NCBI GenBank assembly: GCA_016235555.1
Contig: JACRKC010000055.1
Span: 62,001-126,000 of the forward strand
Direction: 5' to 3'
Length of the DNA stretch: 64,000 bases
Origin: Verrucomicrobiota bacterium
GTDB taxonomy: Bacteria; Verrucomicrobiota; Verrucomicrobiia; Opitutales; Opitutaceae
A program made the position numbers and the translations under genes. Shown in pieces: positions 29,724-39,356 of this stretch (position 1 is the first letter of the stretch; every line of letters begins with the position of its first letter). The notes beneath the pieces are model-generated. The model ran no database searches, was not told the DNA's origin, and saw only the letters and a list, made by a program, of their open reading frames with translations.

Positions 29724-29786
29724 GATGAGTGGTCGAAGGTTGCATGGTGGATTGGTCTAATGCCTCGGGGCTGGCCCTGAGGATCT

Positions 29787-30716
29787 TTACTTCTCCAAAA
29801 AATACCCGCGTTGCTTCTCCGAGATCGGCAGCGCGGCACGCTCCATGACCTTGAGCAGATCCTCCCAGATCATGCGTTTCGAGCGGTTGGTCGGGTTGCG
29901 GAGAATGTAGCTCGGGTGGTAGGTGACCATGAGCGGTTTGCCGGCGAATTCGTGCCAGCGCCCACGCACGTCGCCGAGCGCCTTGAACGCGCCGAAACCC
30001 AGCAGGCCTTGCGCGGCGGTGGAGCCGAGCGCGACGAGCAACGCGGGATTCACGACGTCGATCTGCGCGCGCAGATAGGGCAGGCAGTAGCGCATCTCCT
30101 CCTCGGTGGGCGGGCGGTTGCCGTATTGTTCGCCGCCGCCGCTCACGGGGAGCTCGGGACGCCAGTTCATGATGTTGCCGATGTAAACCTGCTCCCGTTT
30201 CAGGCCCGTCGCCTGAATCATCTTCGTGAGCAACTGGCCGGCAGGGCCGACGAACGGTTCGCCCTGGATTTCCTCCTCCGCGCCCGGCGCCTCGCCGACG
30301 AACATGATCTGCGCATCGAGGTGGCCCACTCCGAGCACGACCTTTTTTCCGGGCCGCACGTGCTCCCGGCAGACGGGATCGTTTTGGACGAGGGCGAGCA
30401 GGGCGTCCCAACGCGTCCTCTTCTCGCCCGCAGGAAGGGCGAGCTCCGGCGGCGCAGGGAGACGGGAGACGGGAGGCGGGAGACGGGGATTTTTTTCTGT
30501 CGAAAGAGCGGCCGCAATCGGCGCGACCTTAACCGACGCTGATTCTTCCTGCCTCCGGTCTCCCGTCTCCTGTCTCCTGCCTACCGGCTCCTGCCTCCCT
30601 GCCCCGACTGCGCGCCGCAACGTCGCGAGACTCTCCGCCGACACGCTGACATGCTTCACGCCCGCAGTCTTCAGGCGTTGCAGTTCGTCGGTCAGGGCGG
30701 TGAGCGCGGCGCGCAT
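29787..30716 (-). CDS. Uracil-DNA glycosylase superfamily protein (family 4-like)
   Basis: 309 residues; removes uracil from DNA by family inference. Motifs are MFVGEAPGAEEEIQGEPFVGPAGQLL (motif 1 region), YIGNIMNWRPE and the late VTYHPSYILRNP with the active-site His. Of the four cysteines that bind an iron-sulphur cluster in classical family 4 enzymes only two candidate positions have Cys: one near the start (NDPVCREH) and one in MRYCLPYL; the NxxKCRPP cysteine is Trp. The cluster is therefore probably absent. An N-terminal linker is built from a heptad repeat (30456-30600) and makes the protein longer than usual. Confidence 0.88.
   Translation of the reverse strand: MRAALTALTDELQRLKTAGVKHVSVSAESLATLRRAVGAGRQEPVGRRQETGDRRQEESASVKVAPIAAALSTEKNPRLPPPVSRLPAPPELALPAGEKRTRWDALLALVQNDPVCREHVRPGKKVVLGVGHLDAQIMFVGEAPGAEEEIQGEPFVGPAGQLLTKMIQATGLKREQVYIGNIMNWRPELPVSGGGEQYGNRPPTEEEMRYCLPYLRAQIDVVNPALLVALGSTAAQGLLGFGAFKALGDVRGRWHEFAGKPLMVTYHPSYILRNPTNRSKRMIWEDLLKVMERAALPISEKQRGYFLEK
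30456..30600. repeat. Inverted arrays of GGAGACG heptads inside the udg gene
   Basis: The left array 30456-30488 is AGGGAGACGGGAGACGGGAG and onward; the right array 30548-30600 is its inverse type (TCTCCCGTCTCCTGTCTCC). The arrays flank a 60-base stretch of ordinary coding sequence. Both are translated in frame on the minus strand as QETGDRRQEE and RLPPPVSRLPAPP, giving a disordered linker. Confidence 0.85.
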
Positions 30717-30725
30717 GGCGGCGGA

Positions 30726-31322
30726 TCAGGCGGTGCGGGTCGAAAGCAGCTTCTCGACATACTTGCCGAGCAAGTCGAATTCCAAATTCACCAGCTCGCC
30801 GGCGCGACGGCCCTGCAGGTTGGTGACTTCCAACGTGTGCGGGATGATCCACACAGCGAGGCTGTCGCTCTCGACCTCGGCGACGGTGAGCGAGATGCCA
30901 TCGATCGCGATGCTGCCCTTGTGAATCAGGTAACGCCCGCTGCCGGCGGCGGCGTGCACCCGCAGGTAGAAGTCGGCGCCGCGTTTTTCGAACACCTCGA
31001 TCGTGCCGAGGCCGTCGATGTGGCCGGTCACGAAATGGCCGCCCACCTTGCCGTCGAAGCGCAGGCTGCGTTCGAGATTGATCGGCGCTCCGGAGGCGAG
31101 CGCGGAAAAATTGGTCAGCCGGCGGCTCTCTTCGAGCACATCGAAGTAGAGGTGCTGGGCGTCGGCGTGGACGACGGTAAGACAGCAGCCGTTGACGGCG
31201 ATACTGTCGCCGATCGCGACCCCTTCGAGCACGACGCGCGCCGCGATCTGCAAGCGCCACGCCTTGGGGCCTTGCGTGAAGGCCACCACTTTGCCCGCTT
31301 CCTCGACTATTCCGGTGAACAT
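30726..31322 (-). CDS. ribE: Riboflavin synthase alpha chain
   Basis: Dismutates 6,7-dimethyl-8-ribityllumazine to riboflavin; 198 residues. It has two lumazine-binding repeats: the first starts MFTGIVEEAGKVVAF with SIAVNGCCLTVV, the second has GGHFVTGHIDGLGTI and SIAIDGISLTVAEVE. The ATG at 31322 gives the universal MFTGIVEE start. It lies 9 bp upstream of udg on the same strand, so the two are likely cotranscribed. No FMN riboswitch is visible upstream. Confidence 0.96.
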   Translation of the reverse strand: MFTGIVEEAGKVVAFTQGPKAWRLQIAARVVLEGVAIGDSIAVNGCCLTVVHADAQHLYFDVLEESRRLTNFSALASGAPINLERSLRFDGKVGGHFVTGHIDGLGTIEVFEKRGADFYLRVHAAAGSGRYLIHKGSIAIDGISLTVAEVESDSLAVWIIPHTLEVTNLQGRRAGELVNLEFDLLGKYVEKLLSTRTA

Positions 31323-31394
31323 AAGGGCGGCATTCCAATCGCCTGCCGGCCGGCGGCGCAATCTTTCGCGCACGCCCAGCGTCTGGCACGGCGG

Positions 31395-32882
31395 CTACTT
31401 CAATTTCACGCGCAGCACGGCCGTCTCGCCGCCGCGGCTGACGAGCATCACGAACTCCGGCCGCGCCTGATCTTTTTCGATGTCGGACAGTTTCGCGAAC
31501 GCCTCGGGGAAGCCTTTCACTTCCTGGCCGTCGATTTCCTTGATCCAGTCGTCCATGCGCAGACCCGCGGTCGCAGCCGGGCTGTTGGGCTTCACGAAAT
31601 GCGCGATCACACCGTTGGCGCTCGACGGCTTCACCCGGCGGTCGACGGCGTCGCCATAGACGAATTCCCGGGTCGAGAACCCGATCCGGTCGAAATATTT
31701 CCGGTCGGCCTCGCGCATGAGCTTGGGCTCGTCGGCGAGCACGGCCTTGAGTTCGAGGCGCTCGGTGCCGCGCAGGACGGAGAGCGTCAGCGTGTCGCCG
31801 ACCGCGCGGCGCTCGATCTCCCGCTCGATGTAGGTGGGCAGGACTTTGTCGGGTTTGAGCGACGGGAGCGGTTTGCTGTCGAGCGCGAGGATGATGTCGC
31901 GGCTCTTGAGCCCGGCCTTTTCAGCGGGGCTGCCTTCGAGCACCTCGCTCACGACGCCACCGGTCTGCGTCTCGAGGTTCAGGAACTTCGCCACGTCGCG
32001 GTCCATCGGCTCCAGCCCGTAATAGCCGAGCCACGCGATAGGGCGGCCGGTGACATTTTTCGGGATGCGGTTCAGATGCGGGAGAATTTCCGTCGCGACG
32101 GTGAACGCGCTGCTCTCCTCGACGTTGACCAAGATCACCGGTGCGCCGCTCGCCCGGCGCGAGAACTGGAGAAAACTCTGGCCGAACGACGACGCCGCGA
32201 TGCCGATGAACCGCCCCTCGCGGTTGAACGCCGGCAACCCCGGCGCCGCCACCTCATGCTGGGCGATCGCGGTGCGCTGCGGCAGCGACTGGAGGAGCGC
32301 CACGTGACTCTGCATGATGTAGGGCGCGAAGTCCTCGTCCTTGTTGCGCAGGCCGATGCCCCAGACGAACTCGGCGAGGCTCGGCGACGCCGGCGCGCCC
32401 GTGCCGGCGAAGGCCGTGATCGGCACGAGCTGCGCGCGGATTTTCGCGTCGGCCACCCGCACGAAATGCCATTCGGTGAACGCATCCTGTCCGAGATATT
32501 CGGCCGGCGTGCTCGCGGCCTCGCCGGGCAGGTGGACGCGGAAATCCTTGAGCTGCGAAGTCGCCACCCGCGGGTCGATCGCGCCGGACTGGAGGATGAT
32601 CGTGCCTTGACTGTCGATGACGGTGCCCATCGTCGCGGTGGGCATGCGCTCGGTTTCGAGCTCGGTGACGAACTCGACCGCCACGCAGCTTTTCACGCGC
32701 TCGGCCCAGAGCGTCGGCAGATCGGGCGCCGCGCGCAGCGCCGGGACGGCGAGCGCGACGACGATCAGCGCCTGTAGCGGCGGTCTATGACCGCCGAACG
32801 CACGCCCCCGGCGCACCGAAAAACGGCGGTCACAGACCGCCGCTACCACTTCGCGAATCGCAGCTGCCAGAAGATTGATCAT
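31395..32882 (-). CDS. HtrA-like PDZ protein that has lost the catalytic triad
   Basis: 495 residues with a signal peptide. Two PDZ domains are in the C-terminal half (ETQTGGVVSEVLEGSPAEKAGLKSRDI; GVIAHFVKPNSPAATAGLRMDDW). The protease-like N-terminal domain has the fold markers MGTVIDSQGTIILQS, but the His position (TNAHV in the neighbour) reads QSGAI, the Asp position (DLALL) reads EWHFV and the Ser motif GNSGG is absent, so it should be inactive. It overlaps the stop of the active htrA by ATGA. The signal peptide contains VCDRRFSVRRGRAFGGHRPP, encoded by a hairpin repeat. Confidence 0.8.
   Translation of the reverse strand: MINLLAAAIREVVAAVCDRRFSVRRGRAFGGHRPPLQALIVVALAVPALRAAPDLPTLWAERVKSCVAVEFVTELETERMPTATMGTVIDSQGTIILQSGAIDPRVATSQLKDFRVHLPGEAASTPAEYLGQDAFTEWHFVRVADAKIRAQLVPITAFAGTGAPASPSLAEFVWGIGLRNKDEDFAPYIMQSHVALLQSLPQRTAIAQHEVAAPGLPAFNREGRFIGIAASSFGQSFLQFSRRASGAPVILVNVEESSAFTVATEILPHLNRIPKNVTGRPIAWLGYYGLEPMDRDVAKFLNLETQTGGVVSEVLEGSPAEKAGLKSRDIILALDSKPLPSLKPDKVLPTYIEREIERRAVGDTLTLSVLRGTERLELKAVLADEPKLMREADRKYFDRIGFSTREFVYGDAVDRRVKPSSANGVIAHFVKPNSPAATAGLRMDDWIKEIDGQEVKGFPEAFAKLSDIEKDQARPEFVMLVSRGGETAVLRVKLK
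32774..32846. repeat. GTAGCGGCGGTC repeat translated in a signal peptide
   Basis: 73 bases. The left arm GTAGCGGCGGTCTATGACC (22 bases, 32774-32795) is identical to the arm at 50788-50809 in an intergenic copy; the right arm, inverse, differs at one base. The frame stays open, and the unit encodes the basic n-region just before the hydrophobic core ALIVVALAVPALRA. Confidence 0.9.
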
Positions 32883-34219
32883 GGTTTCAGAATGAAGAGA
32901 GACACGCGGCGGTTCCGCTGCACTTCGAAGAGCGTCGGCTCGGGTTTCGCCTCGTAGGCGCCCTGCGCGGCTTTGACCACATCGAGCGTGTTGGCCGGCA
33001 GTTGGTTGATTTTGGCGATGATGTCGCCGCGAAAAATCCCGGCCGTGTCGGCCGGAAAGCCCGGCTGCACGCCGATCACGAGCACGCCGGTCATGTCGTC
33101 GAGCTGGTTTTCGCGCGCGTAGGCGCGGGAGAGCGCGCGCACGCTGAGGCCCCATTTCTCGAGCACCCACTCGTCGCCCACGCGGCTCTCGAGTTTCTCG
33201 GTGACGACGGAGTAGTCGTGCGTGTCGGTGCCGCGTTTGACCGTGAGCTTGAGGGTCGAGGCGACCGGCTGGCTCGCGATGAGATTCTGGATGCCCGGCA
33301 GCTCCTCGGGGAAACGGCCGACGACCTTCGCGCCGTTGATCGCGAGCAGGATGTCGCCGCCGCGGAGGCCGGCTTTCGCCGCGGGCGAGCCGGTGTCGAC
33401 ATTGCTGATGAGCGTGCCGGTGTTGAGCGCGAGCGAGTAGAACACCTCGAGATCCTGCAGCGCGCCGAGGCCGAGGCCGATGTAGCTGCGCGTCACGACG
33501 CCCTCCTGCGCGAGCGTGCTCACGATGCGGCGCGCGGTGCTCGACGGGATGGCAAAGCCGAGATTGTTCGCGCCCTGAAACCCGCGCGCACTGATGCCGA
33601 TCACCTTGCCGTTCTCAGTCACGAGCGGGCCGCCCGAATTGCCGGGATTGATCGCGGCATCCGTCTGCAGCCAGGTGTTGAACTGGCCGGTCTCGTAGCC
33701 GTTGATGCCGCGCGAATCGACGAGGAACTGGCGGTTGTTGGAAATGATGCCGCGCGTGACCGTGCGGGTGAGGCCGTAGGGGGTGCCGACGGCGTAAACC
33801 GTCTCGCCCGGAAAGAGTTTTTCGCTGTCGCCAAAGTCGGCGTGCGCGAATTTCAGGCTGCGCTTCTTCACTTCCGCGAGATCGATGCGCAGCAGGGCCA
33901 GATCGGTCCAGTGATCCCAGCCGACGAGCTTGGCGCTCACGCGTTCGAGGCTGGCGAGGGTGATGTTGACCTCGACGGCGCGCGGGCTGGCGACGTGGGC
34001 GTTGGTGAGCACGAGACCGTCGTCCGACAGGATCACGCCGGAGCCGATGCCGGATGAGTAGCGCTTGGCGCCGGCCTCGAACGTCAGCTCGCGCACGTCG
34101 ATGCGCACCACGGCGTTGAGCAGCCGATCGAAGCCGCGGCTGACGGCGCCGACGGCCGTCGAGGCGAGGGCGCACGCGGCGAACAGCGCGGAGATTGACC
34201 GAGTCAGGAAAGGGTTCAC
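32879..34219 (-). CDS. HtrA/DegP-type periplasmic serine protease
   Basis: About 446 residues. A signal peptide is visible ([18 protein letters not shown]). The triad is intact: His in [10 protein letters not shown], Asp in [11 protein letters not shown], Ser in [13 protein letters not shown]. Two PDZ domains follow ([46 protein letters not shown]). Its likely role is envelope protein quality control. The start may be the GTG at 34219 or the GTG at 34234. Either leaves only 3-18 bp to the divergent leuS ATG, so each promoter must lie inside the other gene. It is followed with ATGA overlap by an inactive homologue. Confidence 0.92.
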   Translation of the reverse strand: MNPFLTRSISALFAACALASTAVGAVSRGFDRLLNAVVRIDVRELTFEAGAKRYSSGIGSGVILSDDGLVLTNAHVASPRAVEVNITLASLERVSAKLVGWDHWTDLALLRIDLAEVKKRSLKFAHADFGDSEKLFPGETVYAVGTPYGLTRTVTRGIISNNRQFLVDSRGINGYETGQFNTWLQTDAAINPGNSGGPLVTENGKVIGISARGFQGANNLGFAIPSSTARRIVSTLAQEGVVTRSYIGLGLGALQDLEVFYSLALNTGTLISNVDTGSPAAKAGLRGGDILLAINGAKVVGRFPEELPGIQNLIASQPVASTLKLTVKRGTDTHDYSVVTEKLESRVGDEWVLEKWGLSVRALSRAYARENQLDDMTGVLVIGVQPGFPADTAGIFRGDIIAKINQLPANTLDVVKAAQGAYEAKPEPTLFEVQRNRRVSLFILKP

Positions 34220-34237
34220 AGTGGCGAGTTTCACACG

Positions 34238-37009
34238 ATGGCTACGAACTGCAAAGACTACGACTTTCGTCAAATTGAGCCGCACTGGCAAACCTTCTGG
34301 CAGGAAAATCTGTCATTCCGCGCGGACAACGTCTCCACGAAGCCGAAATACTACGTGTTGGACATGTTCCCCTACCCGTCCGGCGCGGGTCTGCACATCG
34401 GCCACCCGGAAGGCTACACCGCCACCGATATCCTCGCCCGCTACAAGCGCGCCAAAGGCTTCAATGTCCTCCACCCGATCGGCTGGGATGCGTTCGGGCT
34501 GCCGGCGGAACAACACGCGGTGAAGACCGGCACGCACCCGGCGTCGAACACGCAGAACAACATCGCGAACTTCAAGCGGCAGATCAAAGCGCTGGGGTTC
34601 TCCTACGATTGGGAGCGCGAAATCGACACGACCGACCCGAAGTATTTTCGGTGGACGCAGTGGATCTTCCTCCAACTTTTCAAACGCGGCCTCGCCTACG
34701 TCGACGAGCGCCCCGTCTGGTGGTGCCCGGAACTGCGCACCGTGCTCGCCAACGAGGAAGTGGTCGACGGCAAGAGCGAAGTCGGCGGCTTCCCCGTCGA
34801 ACGCCGCAATCTCCGCCAATGGGTCCTCCGCATCACCGCCTACGCCGAGCGCCTGCTCGCCGATCTGAAGGACGTGGACTGGCCCGACTCCACCAAACGC
34901 ATGCAGGAAGCCTGGATCGGGCGCAGCGAAGGCGCGGAGATTGTATTCGAGCTCGAACGTAGGCCGGGCTTCACGCCCGACACGTCGGGGGTAAACCCCG
35001 ACCTACCCAAGCTGAAGATTTTCACCACGCGACCCGACACGCTGTTCGGCTGCACCTACATGGTGCTCGCACCGGAGCACCCGCTCGTCGACGCGCTCAC
35101 GACGGCCGAGCACCGCGCTGCCGTCGACGCCTACAAGAAAAAGACCGCCGCCAAGAGCGACGTCGACCGCATGTCCGAGGCCGCGAAGGAAAAGACCGGT
35201 GTCTTCACCGGCGGCTTCGCGATCAATCCCGTCAACGGCCAGCGCGTGCCCATCTGGATCGCGGACTACGTGCTCATGGGCTACGGCACCGGCGCGATCA
35301 TGGCCGTGCCGGGGCACGACGAGCGCGACTTCGAATTCGCAACGCAGTTCTCGCTGCCCATCCCGCGCGTCATCGCTGGCCCGAGCGGCGACGAGAAACT
35401 GCCCTACACCGGCGACGGCAAACTGATCAACTCGCCCGGCTACGACGGCATGGCTTGGCCCGAGGCGAAAAAGAAAATCACCGCCGACCTCGCCGCTCGC
35501 GGCGTCGGCGCAGCCACGGTGAACTACAAGCTGCGCGACTGGCTGTTCTCGCGTCAACGCTACTGGGGTGAGCCGTTCCCGGTCGTGTGGGTGGGTGAGG
35601 CCGACTACGCCAAGGCGAAGCAAACGCGTGCGCTGCCGGCCGAACCGGTGACGTTCGTCGAGGAGGGAAAGAAACTCTTCGCCCTGCCACTGCCGGAGTC
35701 GGCGCTGCCCCTCGTCCTCCCGGAGGTGCAATCGTATCTGCCGAGCGGCACCGGCGAGAGCCCGCTCGCCAACGTCACCGAGTGGCTCGAAATCTGGTTC
35801 AACTACGAGACGGGCGCGTCGGTGCCTGCCGCGCAGCCGTGCCCGGCCGGCGGGGCGTGGATTCGCGGCCGTCGCGAAACCAACACCATGCCGCAATGGG
35901 CGGGCTCGTGCTGGTATTACCTGCGCTTCCTCGATCCGAAAAACACGGATGCCTTCGCCTCGGCCGAGGCGTTGAAATACTGGGGCGTGCCGGATTTCTA
36001 CGTCGGCGGCGCCGAGCACGCGGTGCTGCATCTGCTCTACGCGCGCTTCTGGCACAAGGTGCTCTTCGATCTCGGTGTCGTGCCGCAGCACGAGCCGTTC
36101 ACGAAGCTGTTTCACCAAGGCATCATCCTTGGGGAACTCGAGTTCACCTTGGTGCTCGACGACAACGGATCGCCGCGCTCGGCCACGCCCGAAGACAGCA
36201 GAGTCCTTGAAAATCGCCGCACTCGCAGCCTGACCGCCGAGGAGGTCGAAAAGATCGGCAGCGATTGGTTCTGGAAGGAAAACCCAAAAATCCGCGTCGA
36301 CGCACAGTCGTTCAAAATGTCGAAAAGCCGCGGTAACGTCGTCAGTCCCGATACGATCATCGAGTCGCACGGCACCGACACGTTGCGTCTTTACCTGATG
36401 TTCCTCGGGCCGCTCGAAGCGATGAAGCCGTGGAACCCGCGCGGCATCGAGGGCGTGCATCGCTTCCTGCACAAAGTGTGGCGCGAATGCATCACCGCCG
36501 AGGGCGAGGTGAACCCGAAAATCTCGGCCTCCGCCACCGATTCCGCCGAACTCACGAAACTCCTCCACGAGACCATCAAGAAAGTCGGCGAAAAGATCGA
36601 AGCGCTGCAGTTCAACACCGCGATTTCCGACATGATGGTGTTCGCCAACGCGCTCCAGAAAGCGCCGAGCGTGCGTCGCGAGACGGTGCTCGCCTTCCTG
36701 CAACTGCTCGCGCCCTTCGCTCCGCATCTCACGGAAGAGCTGTGGCAGCGTCTCGGGGGCCGTCCGTCGATTCAGCACGCCCCTTGGCCCGGCTACGACG
36801 CCGCGCAGCTCACCACCACGCAGGTGAAGCTCGTCTTTCAGGTAAACGGCAAGCACCGCGGCGATCAGTTGGTGCCCGTGGGCCTGGCCGAAGCCGACGC
36901 GCTCGCGCTCGCGCGGGCAAACCCGCGTGTGGCGCCTCATCTGGAAGGAAAGGGCGTAAAACGGGTGGTTTATGTGCCAGGAAAGATACTGAATATTGTG
37001 GTGGAATGA
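34238..37009 (+). CDS. leuS: Leucyl-tRNA synthetase with a repeat-encoded insertion
   Basis: 923 residues. The HIGH motif is in [20 protein letters not shown] and KMSKS in [15 protein letters not shown]. The editing domain has [20 protein letters not shown] and [12 protein letters not shown]. Just before IFTTRPDT, the chain contains [16 protein letters not shown], encoded exactly by the 48 bp GTAGG repeat at 34959-35006. The rest of the protein is of family length. The gene ends about 100 bp before the exopolysaccharide export genes. Confidence 0.97.
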   Translation: MATNCKDYDFRQIEPHWQTFWQENLSFRADNVSTKPKYYVLDMFPYPSGAGLHIGHPEGYTATDILARYKRAKGFNVLHPIGWDAFGLPAEQHAVKTGTHPASNTQNNIANFKRQIKALGFSYDWEREIDTTDPKYFRWTQWIFLQLFKRGLAYVDERPVWWCPELRTVLANEEVVDGKSEVGGFPVERRNLRQWVLRITAYAERLLADLKDVDWPDSTKRMQEAWIGRSEGAEIVFELERRPGFTPDTSGVNPDLPKLKIFTTRPDTLFGCTYMVLAPEHPLVDALTTAEHRAAVDAYKKKTAAKSDVDRMSEAAKEKTGVFTGGFAINPVNGQRVPIWIADYVLMGYGTGAIMAVPGHDERDFEFATQFSLPIPRVIAGPSGDEKLPYTGDGKLINSPGYDGMAWPEAKKKITADLAARGVGAATVNYKLRDWLFSRQRYWGEPFPVVWVGEADYAKAKQTRALPAEPVTFVEEGKKLFALPLPESALPLVLPEVQSYLPSGTGESPLANVTEWLEIWFNYETGASVPAAQPCPAGGAWIRGRRETNTMPQWAGSCWYYLRFLDPKNTDAFASAEALKYWGVPDFYVGGAEHAVLHLLYARFWHKVLFDLGVVPQHEPFTKLFHQGIILGELEFTLVLDDNGSPRSATPEDSRVLENRRTRSLTAEEVEKIGSDWFWKENPKIRVDAQSFKMSKSRGNVVSPDTIIESHGTDTLRLYLMFLGPLEAMKPWNPRGIEGVHRFLHKVWRECITAEGEVNPKISASATDSAELTKLLHETIKKVGEKIEALQFNTAISDMMVFANALQKAPSVRRETVLAFLQLLAPFAPHLTEELWQRLGGRPSIQHAPWPGYDAAQLTTTQVKLVFQVNGKHRGDQLVPVGLAEADALALARANPRVAPHLEGKGVKRVVYVPGKILNIVVE
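34959..35006. repeat. GTAGGCCGGGC double-hairpin repeat translated inside leuS
   Basis: 48 bases, a multiple of three. The left hairpin GTAGGCCGGGCTTCACGCCC and the right hairpin GTCGGGGGTAAACCCCGAC are closed by inverse ends (GTAGG ... CCTAC). It is the same family as the units after hemG (53707) and before the LysE-type gene stop (23880). Confidence 0.92.
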
Positions 37010-37114
37010 GTTGGCCGCGAATTGCGTTCTTGCAAAATCTAGGGTCTATACCCCATTTTCCTTAACACCAAAGGGCGCCGTGGCGCCTAATAGGAAAAAA
37101 CAAGATCACCTCCC

Positions 37115-38137
37115 ATGAATGCTTGCACGAAACCCATTTTTTTCACCCGCCATCCTATCCTCATCACCGCAATTCTTGGTGCGGTGGCACTGCCCGGGTT
37201 GCTCGTGGCCCAGGACGCCAGGAAAAACCCCGCGAGCAAAATTTTCGTCTCCGATGTCAGCGGTGAAGCTCAGATCGACACCGGCGACAACATTCAAGAC
37301 TTGGCCAAGAAGTCGGTCTACACCGTCCAAGGCGCCGTCATCGAAACCAAGAAGGCCGAAAAGGAGGAGGATAAGAGCAAGATGTTCTCCACAATGGTCT
37401 ACTCCAATGGCACCGGCGCTTATTTCGATCAGGACACGCGCTTGGAGATGAAAAGATTCCAGCAGGAACCCTTCACGCCGAATCGCGGCGACATGGAAGT
37501 CGAGCCATCGATTTCGCAAACCCAGGCGTTTCTAGCGCGCGGCACGGTCGCGCTCTGCAACAGCAAGCTCGTCGCGGGCAGCAGCATGAACTACCAGACC
37601 AACCTCGGCCAGGTGAACATCCGCGGCCAGAAGGTCGTCATCGAGAGCCAGAACGAAATCACCAAGGTATCGATGCTGGACGGCGAGAGCACGGTCAAGT
37701 CCGCCGGCACCGATCTCGGCGGTCGCGTGCTGCGCAGCGGCGAGCAGGCGATCATCCGCAGGCAACCCAACGCCCCGCCGCAGGTGATGATCCAAAAAAT
37801 CCCGCCTAGCGAGGCGTCTCAGCTCGACGACAAGGTCGCGCAAGCCTGCATGGCGAAAAAGACCGTCTACTTCGAAGTCAAGGAGCGGCAGATCACGGAA
37901 AATGCCCCGGCGGCGGGGACCACCGAAACCCGTTCCACCGCGACGGATGAACCGGCGACGACCGGCACTACGCCGGGGGCCTCGCCGGTCACGGCCTTCG
38001 ATGGCAATACTGCGGCGATTGGCACCAGCAACGTCGTGCGCGAGATCATCGCCGTCCCCGTTGTTCCCGTTGAACTGCCGGTCCAGTTCACGGTCAGCCC
38101 GGCTCAAATCACCACCCCGGGTCGCGGTGGTGACTGA
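37115..38137 (+). CDS. Exported FecR-like domain protein, first gene of an exopolysaccharide export module
   Basis: 340 residues with a signal peptide (HPILITAILGAVALPGLLVAQ). The core (TGAYFDQDTRLEMKRFQQEP, QAFLARGTVAL, VNIRGQKVVIESQNEITKVS, GGRVLRSGEQAIIRR) has the beta-helical pattern of FecR-like domains. The C-terminal 90 residues are Thr/Ala/Pro-rich and disordered. It is followed within 30 bp by the barrel, Wza-like and Wzc-like genes in the same direction. A short hairpin (GGCGCC GTG GCGCC around 37073-37085) lies upstream; a TTGCGT/TCTATA promoter-like pair at 37023-37050 is only suggestive. Confidence 0.75.
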   Translation: MNACTKPIFFTRHPILITAILGAVALPGLLVAQDARKNPASKIFVSDVSGEAQIDTGDNIQDLAKKSVYTVQGAVIETKKAEKEEDKSKMFSTMVYSNGTGAYFDQDTRLEMKRFQQEPFTPNRGDMEVEPSISQTQAFLARGTVALCNSKLVAGSSMNYQTNLGQVNIRGQKVVIESQNEITKVSMLDGESTVKSAGTDLGGRVLRSGEQAIIRRQPNAPPQVMIQKIPPSEASQLDDKVAQACMAKKTVYFEVKERQITENAPAAGTTETRSTATDEPATTGTTPGASPVTAFDGNTAAIGTSNVVREIIAVPVVPVELPVQFTVSPAQITTPGRGGD

Positions 38138-38163
38138 GCCGCATCTTTTCCTGGCGACCCATC

Positions 38164-39348
38164 ATGACGTGGAGGCGGGCAATCAAAACCGGGATCGCGA
38201 CCGTGCTGGCGATCTCGCTGGGGGGCGCCCCGGGCCACGCTTTGGTCACGCTCAATGACAGCCACGATCATATTTACGTCGACGCGAGCTTTGGCATGAG
38301 CCGGGACTCCAACATCTACGCCAGTGCGGACAATGCCGGCGACATGGTCTACAGCACGTCGCTCTCGGTCACCTACCAGCGGCGGGCGGGATGGATCGGC
38401 GTGAATGCCGGCGTGTCCGTCGGCGCGTCCCGCTTCGGCAAGCATACGAGCGAGAACTTTTCGAACCCTTCCTATTCCCTTGAACTCAACAAGAAATCCG
38501 GGCGCACGACCGGCGCCTTGAGCCTTGGGGCCGCGCGGGAAAGCCGGGCCGACTCGGCGGTCAATCTCCGCAATACCTCGTGGAACTACAACGCGAGCCT
38601 GAACGTGAAGTATCCCATGCACGCCCGCTCGACGCTGACCGGCGGCCTGGGCTATGCCTCGCACAAATACGTCGACACCGCCGCGTTCGCCAATCTGAGC
38701 ACGTATTCCGGGAACCTGAATTTCATTTATCTCCTGCCCGCCGAGCGCGACCTCGTCACCGGCTACCGCTACCGCTACAGCGAGACTTCGCGCGACACCA
38801 CTTACACTGACCACTCCGGCAATGTCGGCCTGAGTGGAAAGCTGATCTACGGTCTCAACGGCTCGATCAACGCCGGCTACCAACTCCGCGTGCCCCATGG
38901 GATTACCGCCGCAAAAGAGGGCACCTTTCATTCCTGGACCGGCAGCGGTTCGGTCACCTACCCGATCAACCGCAAACTCAGCCTGTCGGGTTCGCTCGCC
39001 AAGGATTTCTCGACCACGGCGACCGATGCATCCGTCGACAGCCTCAATGCCGACCTCAGCCTCCAATACGCCTACGATCGAAAATGGTCGGCCTCCGCCA
39101 ATGTCGGCTGGGGCGACAGTCGCTTCCTCGGCGAGAGCGGTCGCATCATCCTCGCCGTCAGTCCCGAGAAAGTTCTGGGGCCGCACCGCCACGACAACTT
39201 CCTCACCTGGGGCGCCACCCTCAACTATGCCCGCAGCGAACGCCTGAAAATGATGCTCGGATACAGTTGGTTCCAAAGTTGGTCGACCAGTGCGTTTGCG
39301 GATTTCCGGCGCACCAACTGGACTTTCTCAACGTCCTCCCACTGGTAA
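38164..39348 (+). CDS. Outer membrane beta-barrel protein of the exopolysaccharide module
   Basis: 394 residues. A signal peptide (AIKTGIATVLAISLGGAPGHA) is followed by about 16 alternating amphipathic strands (YVDASFGMSRDSNIYA; LSVTYQRRAGWIGVNAGVSV; LVTGYRYRYSETSRDTTY) and an aromatic C-terminal residue (SSHW), the signal for barrel insertion. Barrels of this sort accompany Wza/Wzc-like genes in EpsL/GumB-type loci and may help export or anchor the polymer. It is 26 bp after the FecR-like gene and 8 bp before the Wza-like gene. Confidence 0.75.
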   Translation: MTWRRAIKTGIATVLAISLGGAPGHALVTLNDSHDHIYVDASFGMSRDSNIYASADNAGDMVYSTSLSVTYQRRAGWIGVNAGVSVGASRFGKHTSENFSNPSYSLELNKKSGRTTGALSLGAARESRADSAVNLRNTSWNYNASLNVKYPMHARSTLTGGLGYASHKYVDTAAFANLSTYSGNLNFIYLLPAERDLVTGYRYRYSETSRDTTYTDHSGNVGLSGKLIYGLNGSINAGYQLRVPHGITAAKEGTFHSWTGSGSVTYPINRKLSLSGSLAKDFSTTATDASVDSLNADLSLQYAYDRKWSASANVGWGDSRFLGESGRIILAVSPEKVLGPHRHDNFLTWGATLNYARSERLKMMLGYSWFQSWSTSAFADFRRTNWTFSTSSHW

Positions 39349-39356
39349 ACCCACCC

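Noticed and set aside
31323-31394. FMN riboswitch upstream of ribE
   Set aside because: The gap is too short and lacks the conserved RFN segments.
30651-32777. 700-codon plus-strand open frame across ribE and the inactive HtrA gene
   Set aside because: Antisense to two recognised genes and without protein-like features.
35003-36940. 645-codon minus-strand open frame inside leuS
   Set aside because: It is fully antisense to leuS, a shadow frame of high GC content.
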